A stretch of DNA of 64,000 nucleotides, taken from positions 62,001 through 126,000 of the forward strand of contig NZ_JASCXI010000005.1 in assembly GCF_030271515.1 (NCBI RefSeq). Reading direction: 5' to 3'. Positions 22,933 through 31,832 of this stretch are shown here, one piece after another (the stretch's first letter is position 1; the number at the start of each line of letters is the position of its first letter). The notes beneath the pieces were generated by a model. It saw only the letters and a program-made list of their open reading frames with translations. It did no database searches and was not told the origin of the DNA. Both the position numbers and the translations under genes were made by a program. Source of the stretch: Erythrobacter oryzae. GTDB taxonomy: Bacteria > Pseudomonadota > Alphaproteobacteria > Sphingomonadales > Sphingomonadaceae.

Positions 22933-25389
22933 TCAGATCCAGTCCGCCCCGCTGATCAGCGTCGTCGCGCCGCTCGTGACGAAGAACCGTCCCGCCGCGC
23001 TGCCCCGGTTCATGCCGCCCGCATCGTTCCACTGGGTGGCGCTGCCGACCAGGAATTGCGCCGGAATCGCACCCGTGATCCCGTCGCCGCGCGTCAGGAT
23101 ATCGAGATTCCCCGAAGTGACGCTGGAGAACTTGGCGCGGTTGGCGCTGTTCGCCAGATCGAGCCGGGTCGCGGTATTGAGATAGAACGCTCCGAGGCGG
23201 AAGGTAGCGTTGCCATGGTTGAGCAGCGTTCCGGAGAAGCCTGCGCGGGTCCAGCCTGCGCTTCCTCCGGCGACCCAGGTCAATCCCGTCACTGTCACGG
23301 CATTGCCATTGGCGTAGCAGTTGCAGCCCGCCACGGCCGTCGGCTGGGCAAGGTCGAGGCTGATCAGGATGTCGTAGTCGGTGTTCGGCGCAAACGCGCC
23401 TGCCGCGCCGATCTGCACGCGCGCCTGCGCCGTGCCTGCGGCATTGGCGATCCGCATTTCCAGCTGGCCATTGCTGCGCAGCATGAGCCTCAGTCCGGGC
23501 GTGCCCGAAGTGTTGCCGATAAGATCGACGTCGGCTGCCGGCAGGGCCGGAAAGCGGAACCTGAGCAGCGCCATGGTCCCCACCTGGCTATCGGCCGCCG
23601 CCAGACCGCCACCGGTAAGGGTGCGCCGCACACCGTTGGTGAACTCGACCACCGGATAGGCCGGGTTGGGCCCGCCCGTGGTCTCGGAGATGTTGGTGAC
23701 GGCCTGACCGGTGAAGCTCGCCACGTTGATCCCGTCCACGCTGCGCAGCTTGTTCAGACCGCTGGTGTAGCTGACAGTGACCACATCGCCGCCTGTCACG
23801 GCGTTTACGAGCGAGAGGCCCGCGTTCTGGCGCCACACGGATGCAGTGGCGACAGTCACCGGCGCACCGTTCACGGTCACGACGAAATCGGAGACCGCCG
23901 GGGGAGTGGCGAGCTCGTTCAGGGCATGATCGAAGCGCAGCCAGATCGCGTTGCCTCTGATGCCTGCTTCCACCAGCGCCGGAACCGTCGTCTTGGCAGG
24001 GCGGTAGGCGTTCGTCATTTCAAGGCCGAAGGGCAGCATCGTGTTGCCTGCTCCGCCTTCGGTGCGGCGCAGATAGAGGGTGTCCATGTACAGCCAGAAT
24101 TCCGGATTATCCCACAGGGCCTTGCCGCCGGTGGCGAGTTCCACTGCCAGCACGCCGGGGTAAAGCGAGTAGCCCACGACATCGCGATAATAGGCGTTCC
24201 AGTTGGACCCGTCCCGTTCACGGGTGACCGAGTGCAGTTCGCCCCATTCGGCGCTGCCGAACATCTGGTAGGTATAGGGTGCCCGGGGGCGACCATCACC
24301 GGCGAATTTCGGGACGGAAATATCCAGCGCCTCGACCCGGAAGATCTGGCTGTCTTCGGCCCAGCGGAAGTTTTCGGCGGCCGACAGGTATTTGAGCCAC
24401 GATTGCGGGGCATTCGCTCCCAAGGCGAGAGCGCACATCACCACGATCGGCTTCTTCCATTGGTTCCCCCCGCCGCCGCCGAGCACGACGGCGCCTTCCT
24501 CCATGCGCGAGACGATGTCGTCGGCAATGGCGGCCATGTAGGTGAGAAGGGTCAGCTTTTGCTCGGCGGTGAAGCTGGAAAGGTGCAGGCAGAGCAGGGC
24601 CCGGTGCAGGTCATTGCCCACGTTGCGGCCATATTCGTCGTGATTGTTGACCCCCTTGGCCGAGTTGCTGTTGATGAAGTCGGGGAACGATGTCTCGATA
24701 TAGCGATCGACCGCATCGAGCGCCTGCGCGTAGGTGAACGCGCTCGGCGTCGGCGCAAGGTTGCGAAAGGGCGCGAGCGAGAAGTTCGACCGCCGGATGC
24801 GCCATGACTTGTTGCCACGCGATACGCCCGGGCGGGCCGCATCAAGAGGAGGGATGCTGCTCACGACCGTGAGAACCACCATGTCGAGCCCGACGGGGCG
24901 GTTCTGGAACGGGATGTTGGTGAGTGCCGACACGAATTTCATGACGCTCCCCTCGACCACCACGAGGGGAACGCCGGTCGCCCCCGGGTCGACGTTCATG
25001 GCCGGATCATATTGCAGGGCCAGACCGACCCCGCTCCCCAACGTGTCGAAGCCTTGCCGCACACCGTTGCCGGTGTTGTTGGTGGTGAGGCCGCCGGGCG
25101 CATAGCTGCGATGGCCCGGGTTGACGACCGTCCCGTGGACGCGCCGGTTGGTGAAGGTCGCGCCGTTCCCGTCGACCCCGCTCGCCTGAACGCCGCCCGG
25201 CGGCGAGATCGCGGTGATCGCCACCGGTCCGAGCACCCACCAGTCGCCGTTGGCGTATTGGCCTGCAGGCCGCGGCGCGGCGAAAGTGAAGGTGACCCCG
25301 GTGACCGTGAGGCTATTGAGGATCTGTGCACTGCTGCTCGTGAATTGCTGTCGCCGGGAGCCCCGGTGGCCGAAGCCGAAACCGGACAT
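22933..25389 (-). CDS. Large spike-like protein with SwmB-type and LamG-like domains
   Basis: 818 residues, no signal peptide (starts MSGFGFGHRGSRRQQ). I see four parts. An N-terminal beta-rich module (20-190) contains NGDWWVLGPV. A helical section (215-440) includes EYGRNVGNDLHRALLCL and GGGGNQWKKPIVVMCALALG, reminiscent of helical-toroid polysaccharide lyases or hydrolases. An Ig-like SwmB-type repeat (about 470-565) contains VVTVSYTSG and SVDGINVASFTG. A concanavalin/LamG-like region (about 595-745) and a short beta-rich tail follow. It overlaps the spike-base gene by ATGA. Together these suggest a cytoplasmically assembled, glycan-binding or glycan-cleaving spike. An intracellular EPS-processing enzyme is an alternative. 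No catalytic residues can be assigned. Confidence 0.6.
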   Translation of the reverse strand: MSGFGFGHRGSRRQQFTSSSAQILNSLTVTGVTFTFAAPRPAGQYANGDWWVLGPVAITAISPPGGVQASGVDGNGATFTNRRVHGTVVNPGHRSYAPGGLTTNNTGNGVRQGFDTLGSGVGLALQYDPAMNVDPGATGVPLVVVEGSVMKFVSALTNIPFQNRPVGLDMVVLTVVSSIPPLDAARPGVSRGNKSWRIRRSNFSLAPFRNLAPTPSAFTYAQALDAVDRYIETSFPDFINSNSAKGVNNHDEYGRNVGNDLHRALLCLHLSSFTAEQKLTLLTYMAAIADDIVSRMEEGAVVLGGGGGNQWKKPIVVMCALALGANAPQSWLKYLSAAENFRWAEDSQIFRVEALDISVPKFAGDGRPRAPYTYQMFGSAEWGELHSVTRERDGSNWNAYYRDVVGYSLYPGVLAVELATGGKALWDNPEFWLYMDTLYLRRTEGGAGNTMLPFGLEMTNAYRPAKTTVPALVEAGIRGNAIWLRFDHALNELATPPAVSDFVVTVNGAPVTVATASVWRQNAGLSLVNAVTGGDVVTVSYTSGLNKLRSVDGINVASFTGQAVTNISETTGGPNPAYPVVEFTNGVRRTLTGGGLAAADSQVGTMALLRFRFPALPAADVDLIGNTSGTPGLRLMLRSNGQLEMRIANAAGTAQARVQIGAAGAFAPNTDYDILISLDLAQPTAVAGCNCYANGNAVTVTGLTWVAGGSAGWTRAGFSGTLLNHGNATFRLGAFYLNTATRLDLANSANRAKFSSVTSGNLDILTRGDGITGAIPAQFLVGSATQWNDAGGMNRGSAAGRFFVTSGATTLISGADWI

Positions 25390-25658
25390 CAGAGCAGCCC
25401 CACCAGAGCCGACGCCGTCGTCCCCGTCACCCGCACGGCCCGCACCCGCACGTCCAGCGTGCTACCGGTCGGCACGTTCTTGAAGAGCACGTCTGCATTG
25501 CCCAGCGCGGGACGCAGGACGACGTTGCCACCTTCCCCGACATAGATCGCCTTGGTGATCTGGGGCAGGTCGAGCGTGTCGCTGGGCGTGATGGTGATGC
25601 AATCGAGCGAAGGCGCGGTCGGGCTGTCGACGGAATTTTCGAAGGTGCGTTCGGGCAT
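25389..25658 (-). CDS. Small protein of the GTA head-spike base family (RCAP_rcc01079-like)
   Basis: 89 residues from the ATG at 25658. AAAGGAG lies six bases before this ATG but abuts an alternative ATG at 25664. The sequence pattern CITITPSDTLDLP, KAIYVGEGGNVVLRP, NVPTGSTLDVRVRAVRVTGTTAS matches the spike-base family named after rcc01079 (GhsA) of the Rhodobacter capsulatus gene transfer agent, a head-spike component needed for binding capsule. No signal peptide. It is coupled to the 818-residue gene, which then takes the place of the fibre. A 210-base gap (25659-25868) with an AACAACTTGTT palindrome at 25684-25694 separates it from a divergent acyltransferase. Confidence 0.72.
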   Translation of the reverse strand: MPERTFENSVDSPTAPSLDCITITPSDTLDLPQITKAIYVGEGGNVVLRPALGNADVLFKNVPTGSTLDVRVRAVRVTGTTASALVGLL

Positions 25659-25868
25659 AGTCATCTCCTTTGAACAAAGTGAGAACAACTTGTTTCACAT
25701 CGATCGGGAGTAGGAAAACGCTTTTTGGCCCCGGTGCAGCGAGATTGGACTGGTCTCGGTGATCAAAATTGACGAAGGAAAGGCAGCGCGCCCTCCAAAC
25801 TCTCTCTCTCCCGCTTTGGACTGAAGGGGCGCGGCCGAAATCCTGCTCAGGGCACGAATGGGGCAAGA

Positions 25869-26963
25869 ATGCTTGAACGTAGCACCTCCAGTGATCAGCA
25901 AGCGGTGCCCAGGACGTTCAAGCATGTGCCCGAGCTCGATGGCATGCGGGCGATTGCGGTTTCGATCGTCTTTATCGGCCATGCCCAGATATTGCCGAGC
26001 TTTCCTTCGGGATTCGGGGTGACGATCTTCTTCTTTCTCAGCGGGTATCTGATCACTTCGCTGATGCGGGTCGAATTCGCCAGGAACGGCCGGGTCGATC
26101 TCAAGGCGTTCTACATCCGCCGTTTTCTGCGCATCAACCCGCCGCTCTGGATATCCATGATCGCGATGGGGTCGATGGTTGCGCTCGGCGTGCTCAAGGT
26201 CGAGCTGACCTGGTACGACATCCTCAGCCAGGCGCTGTTTTTCGCGAACTACATGCCTGACTTTGCACAAAGAACAGGCTTGCCCTCGCCGCTCTGGTCG
26301 CTCGCTGTGGAGGAGCATTTCTATCTCGCCTTCCCGCTGCTGTTCGGATTGATGGCGCGGCGGTTCGAACCCCGGAAGATTGCGCTGATCTGTGCGGTCA
26401 TGTGCATGGCGGTCCTGCTGATCCGCATGTTCAACATCGCGATCCTCGATATCGCCTATTCCAACTATTACTGGACCCACACGCGGATCGACTCGATCCT
26501 GTTCGGATCGGTGCTGGCGCTGTGGTCGAACCCGCTGCTGGACGAGCCGGACGAGTGCATCGAGGTCGGGTTCTGGCACCTCGCGGCGGCCGGTCTGGCC
26601 GTGCTGGTGTCCTTTGTCATCAAGTTCGATGCCTTCGAATATGGCTTCAAATACACCGTTCAGGGCATCGCTCTGTTCTTCGTTTTCGCCTTCATCCTGC
26701 AAGGCAGGTCGCCCTTGATCGCGCCGCTGCGATGGAAGGCCGTGCAGCTGGTCGGGCTGTATTCCTATACCATCTACCTGATCCACTACGCCTTCATCAT
26801 CGCCGTCAAGCAAGGCGCGCCCGATGCGCCGGCAATCGTGCGGGCGGTAATTGCCGCCGCGCTTTCGCTGGCCTTTGCCTACGTCATGTACCGGCTTGTG
26901 GAGTCGCCCATGGCTGCCATTCGTAAACGCATGAATGCGCGCGCCGGAGCGTCACATGGTTGA
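25869..26963 (+). CDS. Acyltransferase family 3 membrane protein
   Basis: 364 residues, about ten hydrophobic helices. The N-terminus FKHVPELDGMRAIAVSIVFIGHAQ has the family Arg and His, followed by VTIFFFLSGYLITSLM and the RRFLRINPPLW basic segment. SPLWSLAVEEHFYLAFPLLFGL is also diagnostic (OafA-like). It probably O-acylates a sugar of the exopolysaccharide on the cytoplasmic or periplasmic side. It is the first gene of a plus-strand group with ligase, acetyltransferases and a glycosyltransferase, and is the second such acyltransferase in the window. Confidence 0.85.
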   Translation: MLERSTSSDQQAVPRTFKHVPELDGMRAIAVSIVFIGHAQILPSFPSGFGVTIFFFLSGYLITSLMRVEFARNGRVDLKAFYIRRFLRINPPLWISMIAMGSMVALGVLKVELTWYDILSQALFFANYMPDFAQRTGLPSPLWSLAVEEHFYLAFPLLFGLMARRFEPRKIALICAVMCMAVLLIRMFNIAILDIAYSNYYWTHTRIDSILFGSVLALWSNPLLDEPDECIEVGFWHLAAAGLAVLVSFVIKFDAFEYGFKYTVQGIALFFVFAFILQGRSPLIAPLRWKAVQLVGLYSYTIYLIHYAFIIAVKQGAPDAPAIVRAVIAAALSLAFAYVMYRLVESPMAAIRKRMNARAGASHG

Positions 26964-27047
26964 GATGCGGCGGAGCGCAGGGCGGGCGGGGCAATCTGTG
27001 TTGCCACCGTCTGGCACGCGGTTTAGTGCCGGGGACGGAACAGACCT

Positions 27048-28439
27048 GTGACGACAAGCAACAAGTCCCCTAGCCTCAGGGTGCCTGCGGGCGCCATCAT
27101 TCCGCCGGGCGTACCGGGGGGAATGGCCGGGCCTCGCCATGTCGTCCGTCCCAGGCCCGCCAGCGCCGCATCGGAATATCTCCGGATTGCGCCGCTGCTG
27201 ATCCTCGCCCTCGCGCTGCTGATGCCGGCCGAGGTCAGGGTCGCTCTGGCTGGCCAGACGCTTTACGCCTACCGGATCGCGTGGATCGCCCTGCTGCCTT
27301 TCGTCTTCTTCCAGTTCTCGCGCGGCGCGATGCAATTCCGGGCGAACGATCTGTTCGTGACGATCGGTGCGGGCTGGATCACCGTTTCCTTTGTGGCCAA
27401 CTACGGAGCCGTGATCGGTATCCCTTCGGGGATCGGCGCATCGCTCGACCTCATCGCCCCCTATTTCATCGCGCGCGCGTCGATCCGGAACATGAACGAT
27501 TTCCGGCGCCTTATGATCATCCTTTCGCCGGTCGTGTTCGTGTTTGCGGTTCTGATGCCGGTCGAAGGCGTTACCCAGAGCCGCTTCATTCGCGATGCGG
27601 CGGCGGCTGCGTTCGGCAGCCTCGGCACGTCGGAATACGGCCAGACCTCCGCCTTCCGGATCGCGACCGATACGCGCATGGGCCTGCTGCGCGCGATGGG
27701 GCCGTTCTCCCACCCCATTCTGGCAGGGGTGTTCTTCTCGACCCTGCTGCCGATCTACTACTTCTCCAAGACCCGCGGGATCCCGCGGTTCCTCGGCTTC
27801 TCGGCGGGCTTTGCTGCCTTCTTCTCGCTCAGCTCGGCGGCGATCCTCGGGGTGGTCCTGTTCATCGCGCTGGCGATCTACGATTATCTGCGCCGTGTCG
27901 TCTCGTTCCTGAGCTGGCCGCTGTTCCTGGGTTCTGTCGCGGCGCTGTTCGCCGTCCTGCACGTGGTGTCCAAGAACGGCATCCTCTCCGTCCTCATCCG
28001 CTTCACGATGGACCCGGCCACAGGGCTCTACCGCCTGCTGATCTGGGAATACGGGGGCAAGTCCGTGGTGCGCCATCCGCTCTTCGGCATCGGGTATCAG
28101 AAATTCGAAGCGCTGGCATGGATGGGCGACAGTATCGACACCCTCTGGCTGCACCTCGCAGTCCGCAGCGGCCTGCCTTCGGCACTGTTCCTGCTGCTCG
28201 CGACGCTGTGGGCCGTGGCGGGCACAGCGCTGACGGCCGGGCGCAGGTCCGATCCCGATCATTCGACGCTCATCGGCCTGTCGATCGCGCTGGCCATCCT
28301 TGCGATCGCCGCCTTCTCCGTGTCCTTCTTCGGCGGGATGCTGACCTGGTATGCCATGTTGCTGGGCATCGGCTCGACCCTGGGAACCGTGAAGGCTGAG
28401 CCCCAGCCACAAAGGCGCGCCATAATCAGGCGCATCTGA
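27048..28439 (+). CDS. O-antigen polymerase/ligase-like membrane protein
   Basis: 463 residues from a GTG at 27048. A Gly/Pro-rich cytoplasmic start (about 45 residues) is followed by roughly ten hydrophobic helices. A periplasmic loop near residues 310-370 has LYRLLIWEYGGKSVVRHPLFGIGYQKFE, resembling the Wzy/ligase loop, although the H-N-D-Y motif of the 4595 gene is replaced. It is followed after three bases by an acetyltransferase gene. I favour Wzy polymerase for one of the two paralogues but cannot say which. Confidence 0.72.
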   Translation: MTTSNKSPSLRVPAGAIIPPGVPGGMAGPRHVVRPRPASAASEYLRIAPLLILALALLMPAEVRVALAGQTLYAYRIAWIALLPFVFFQFSRGAMQFRANDLFVTIGAGWITVSFVANYGAVIGIPSGIGASLDLIAPYFIARASIRNMNDFRRLMIILSPVVFVFAVLMPVEGVTQSRFIRDAAAAAFGSLGTSEYGQTSAFRIATDTRMGLLRAMGPFSHPILAGVFFSTLLPIYYFSKTRGIPRFLGFSAGFAAFFSLSSAAILGVVLFIALAIYDYLRRVVSFLSWPLFLGSVAALFAVLHVVSKNGILSVLIRFTMDPATGLYRLLIWEYGGKSVVRHPLFGIGYQKFEALAWMGDSIDTLWLHLAVRSGLPSALFLLLATLWAVAGTALTAGRRSDPDHSTLIGLSIALAILAIAAFSVSFFGGMLTWYAMLLGIGSTLGTVKAEPQPQRRAIIRRI

Positions 28440-28442
28440 CCC

Positions 28443-28973
28443 ATGAGCTTGAACCGGTCAACCTGGCTGCGTCAGCTGGTCCTGAAAGGCAGATGGGCCT
28501 ACCTGTGCCACATCTCCAAGATGGACATCCATCCCACGGTGCAGATGTCCTTCTCTGCCAAGCCGGACCAGACCTTTCCGCGCGGCGTGCATATCGGCGA
28601 ATACAGCTATGTCGCCTTCGACGCGCGCATCCTGACCCACGACCGCACGCGCGGGCTCTACCTGCACACGCGCATCGGCCGGAACTGCTTCATCGGCGGG
28701 GGAAGCATCATCCTGCCCGGTGTCACCATCGGTGACGGCTCGGTTGTCGGTGCCGGCAGCGTGGTGACGAAGGACGTGCCGCCGGGGTCGGTGGTTGCGG
28801 GCAATCCGGCCCGGATCATCAAGTCGGGCATCGCCGTGGGACACTACGGACGTTTCGCCGACGCCGACGTACGCGAGCAACATCTGCGTGCCATCGATCC
28901 GGCAGTGGGGCGCTTGCCGGACCGTGAACTCCGAAGGAACATCGATGACGCAGGGAACAACGATCATGACTGA
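28443..28973 (+). CDS. Hexapeptide-repeat acetyltransferase (WcaF/LbH type)
   Basis: 176 residues. A left-handed beta-helix is visible as repeated hexapeptides: [49 protein letters not shown] (described here by its ends IGRNCF and PARII; residues about 78-126). HDRT near residue 60 provides the likely catalytic His. It would acetylate a sugar of the repeat unit. Its last bases overlap the next gene, whose ATG lies 26 bases before its stop. Confidence 0.82.
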   Translation: MSLNRSTWLRQLVLKGRWAYLCHISKMDIHPTVQMSFSAKPDQTFPRGVHIGEYSYVAFDARILTHDRTRGLYLHTRIGRNCFIGGGSIILPGVTIGDGSVVGAGSVVTKDVPPGSVVAGNPARIIKSGIAVGHYGRFADADVREQHLRAIDPAVGRLPDRELRRNIDDAGNNDHD

Positions 28974-29943
28974 CAACCTTGCGGAAGAGCGCGAAGGTGC
29001 CGTGACGCCGAGGACGCAGGCCGTTCCCGAACTGACCGTGATCATGGTCAGCTACAACACCCGCGAGCTCACCCTGATCGCGCTCGAGACCCTTCTGGCC
29101 AATGCCGGCGATGTCTCGATGGATGTGGTGCTGTGGGACAATGCCTCGGTTGACGGCTCGGCCGATGCCGTGGCCGAACGCTTCCCGACCGAGGTCAAGC
29201 TGGTGCGCTCGGCCGACAATCTCGGCTTTGCCGCCGCCAACAATGCTGCCGCTGCCGAGGCCCGCACACCCTGGCTGCTGCTGCTCAATCCCGACACCGA
29301 GACCCACCCGCGCGCGATCGAGAACCTGCTCGCCTTTGCCAAGGCCCATCCCGAGGCGGGCATTGTCGGCGGACGCACGGTCTTTCCGGACGGCTCGCTC
29401 AACATTGCCTCGTGCTGGAACCGGATGACCGTCTGGAGCCTGCTGTCGCGCGCCCTCGGCCTGTCGCGGGCCTTTCCCAATTCGGTGCTGTTCAACCCCG
29501 AGGCGATCGGCGGCTGGAAGCGCGACACGGTGCGCCATGTCGACATCGTCGTGGGCTGCCTGCTGATGACCAGCAAGAAGGTGTGGGACGAACTCGGCGG
29601 CTTTCACGAGAAGTACTTCATGTTCGGCGAGGAGGCCGATCTGTGCCTGCGCGCCGCCAAGCTCGGCTATCGCCCGATGGTGACCCCCGATGCGCAGATC
29701 GTCCACCATGTCGGCGCCTCCTATAGCGAGAGCGAGAACCGGATGGTCAAGGTCCTCAAGGGACAGGTGACCCTGATCCGCGATCACTGGAACGCGCTCA
29801 CCCGACCCCTGGGCATTGTCCTGCTGGTCGTATGGGCGATGATGCGGACGCTGCTGGAGAGCGTCACCGGTCGCAAGCCCGAGGCGGCGCGCCCGTGGCG
29901 ATCGGTCTGGCGGCGGCGCAGCGAATGGTTGGCAGGCTACTGA
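28945..29943 (+). CDS. Glycosyltransferase family 2 (rhamnosyltransferase-like)
   Basis: 332 residues from the ATG at 28945, where GAAGGA gives a good ribosome-binding site; a second ATG at 28966 is possible. GT2 fold: [44 protein letters not shown] and the DXD-type [13 protein letters not shown]-terminal [20 protein letters not shown] carries the catalytic base region. WbbL-type rhamnosyltransferases share this layout. A hydrophobic helix near the C-terminus anchors it to the membrane. It transfers a sugar to the growing lipid-linked repeat unit. Confidence 0.85.
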   Translation: MTQGTTIMTDNLAEEREGAVTPRTQAVPELTVIMVSYNTRELTLIALETLLANAGDVSMDVVLWDNASVDGSADAVAERFPTEVKLVRSADNLGFAAANNAAAAEARTPWLLLLNPDTETHPRAIENLLAFAKAHPEAGIVGGRTVFPDGSLNIASCWNRMTVWSLLSRALGLSRAFPNSVLFNPEAIGGWKRDTVRHVDIVVGCLLMTSKKVWDELGGFHEKYFMFGEEADLCLRAAKLGYRPMVTPDAQIVHHVGASYSESENRMVKVLKGQVTLIRDHWNALTRPLGIVLLVVWAMMRTLLESVTGRKPEAARPWRSVWRRRSEWLAGY

Positions 29944-30533
29944 TGGAACAGATCGGGGCATCTCCTCTGGCCGAGGGTGCGCGCAAGGTCTCCCTGTCGC
30001 GCTCGGAGCGGCTGGTGCGGCTGATCAAGTCCGTGCTGAATATCCGCGCATGGCTTCACCTTGTGAAAATCGTCAATTATTACAATTACTCGCATGTGAA
30101 GCCGATGCAGGTGATGCGGCCATCGAAGGATTGCCGCATCTCGCCGGACGTCAATTTCAGCAACGAGCGGAATATCGTCATCGGGGCGCGGGTCAGCATC
30201 GGATCGCGCTGCTTCATCTGGGCCGGCCCGGAGCAGGGCCGCGTCGTGATCGGGGATGACGTGCTGTTCGGCCCCGACGTGCTGATCACCGCCGCCAATT
30301 ACCGCTTCAACGACGGCGCGCCCGTCACCAAGCAATTGATGGACGAAGCCGATGTCGTGATCGGCCGGGATGTCTGGCTGGGTGCGCGGGTGATCGTGTT
30401 GCCGGGCGCGACCATCGGCGATGGCGCGATCATCGGGGCGGGGGCGCTGGTGCGCGGGGACATTCCCGCCAATGCCATTGCGGTCGGTGTGCCTGCGCGG
30501 GTGGTCGGCACCCGGCAGATCCCCTCAACCTGA
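29943..30533 (+). CDS. Hexapeptide-repeat acyltransferase
   Basis: 196 residues from the ATG at 29943, overlapping the upstream stop (TGATG); longer starts lie inside the glycosyltransferase gene. A beta-helix with hexapeptide repeats runs from about residue 65 (NIVIGARVSIGSRCFI) to VIGRDVWLGARVIVLPGATIGDGAIIGAGA. ITAANYRFND contains the residues around the active-site loop. It is similar to WcaF/WbbJ-type sugar O-acetyltransferases. Its 3' end overlaps the convergent glycosyltransferase gene by nine bases. Confidence 0.8.
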   Translation: MEQIGASPLAEGARKVSLSRSERLVRLIKSVLNIRAWLHLVKIVNYYNYSHVKPMQVMRPSKDCRISPDVNFSNERNIVIGARVSIGSRCFIWAGPEQGRVVIGDDVLFGPDVLITAANYRFNDGAPVTKQLMDEADVVIGRDVWLGARVIVLPGATIGDGAIIGAGALVRGDIPANAIAVGVPARVVGTRQIPST

Positions 30534-31829
30534 CGCCGCGCTGCCCGCCATCGCCCGGTTGAGGCCCGCGGCGAAGGTGGCCGCGATCGCGGGCCGCATG
30601 AACTGCCGGGCATGTTCGCTGGTCTGCCAGACGGCGAGCTCCGCCTTGAGTGCCTGTTCCTCACGGCAGGCCCGCGCCATCGCATCGGCGATCGCGCGCG
30701 GATCGCGGGCATCGACCCTTATCGCAAAACCGCAGTCGTCGAAGTAGCCGTCAACCGCGGTGCCGGCCGGGTAGATGATCGGCGTTCCGGCAAACAGCGC
30801 CTCTACGAACACCAGTCCGAAAGTTTCGCTCACCGACGGCAGGACGAAAGCAGTCGCGCGGTTGAGGCGTTGACGCACATCCTCCCGTCCCATCGGTCCC
30901 GCCAGAACCACTCCGGGGGTGTCGCCGATCAGGGCCTTGCAGGCCGCAACCTCCCCGGGTTCGCCGCCGCCGATGACAGTGAGCCCCGGAAAGCCGCTAC
31001 TATCCTGCGCCAGAAGCCGCGCGGCACCGACCATATGGCCGAGGTTCTTGCGCTTGAAGCTCTTGAGATGGAACACCGATACGCATCCCTCGCCGCCGAT
31101 GCGCGGTGCGAGCGGGGTGTCGATATCGGTCGGGCAGGGCAGCATCAGGAAGGGCAGCTCGGCAATGCCCAGCTGCGACAGGATGCGCTCGAACGCCCAG
31201 GGGGAGAAGGGGAACACCATGCTCGCGCCCTCGAGGATCCGCCGGTATTCCCCTCCCAGATCGCGGCGCACCGACAGGATCTTGGTGTCCGTGTCGCCCT
31301 GTATCGAGATCGCGTAGGGAATGCCGAGGCGCTCGGCGACTTGCCGCACGGCGATCCCCTCGATCGTGAGCTTGTGGCCGACAATCAGATCGGGGCGCCG
31401 GTCTTCGGCGAGCAGCCGCGCGGTCAGCCAGTCAGCGAGCTTTCGCAGCATGGTGCGATGCATGATCCCGCGCCCGGGTGCCACATAGCTGAGCGCGATC
31501 CCATGCTCGAAGGCCTGCTCGACGATCCGGATCGGCTGGCCCGGCAGCAGAGACGCCAAGGCCCCGGCCTTGGGGCTGACCCGGTTGATCGATACCACGC
31601 GGTGATCGAAGGCATCCGCGGTCAGGTCGACCAGGGTCTTGATCACCTTGGTCTTGAAGGATTCTACGGGATCGGGAAAGTCGCCTGACAGGTGCAGGAC
31701 ATAGGGCCTGTCACGCCCGCCAGCTTTCGACAAGGGAGGCGCGAGGCGCGTCACGGGAGAGGGCTGGCTCCGGTTGCGGGAACGGTGACGGGAAAGGAAG
31801 CGCCCGGCCTGCCGCAGCAGACCGGACAC
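30525..31829 (-). CDS. Glycosyltransferase family 4
   Basis: 434 residues, GTG start at 31829, three bases after the tyrosine-kinase stop. GT-B fold with N-terminal YVLHLSGDFPDPVESFKTKVI and the C-terminal donor-binding motif FVLPSVSETFGLVFVEALFAGTPII (E-x7-E). VLAGPMGREDVRQRL lies before it. It transfers a nucleotide-activated sugar with retention of configuration. Cotranscription with the Wzc-like kinase and Wza-like exporter ties it to capsule assembly. Confidence 0.85.
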   Translation of the reverse strand: MSGLLRQAGRFLSRHRSRNRSQPSPVTRLAPPLSKAGGRDRPYVLHLSGDFPDPVESFKTKVIKTLVDLTADAFDHRVVSINRVSPKAGALASLLPGQPIRIVEQAFEHGIALSYVAPGRGIMHRTMLRKLADWLTARLLAEDRRPDLIVGHKLTIEGIAVRQVAERLGIPYAISIQGDTDTKILSVRRDLGGEYRRILEGASMVFPFSPWAFERILSQLGIAELPFLMLPCPTDIDTPLAPRIGGEGCVSVFHLKSFKRKNLGHMVGAARLLAQDSSGFPGLTVIGGGEPGEVAACKALIGDTPGVVLAGPMGREDVRQRLNRATAFVLPSVSETFGLVFVEALFAGTPIIYPAGTAVDGYFDDCGFAIRVDARDPRAIADAMARACREEQALKAELAVWQTSEHARQFMRPAIAATFAAGLNRAMAGSAASG

Positions 31830-31832
31830 CCG

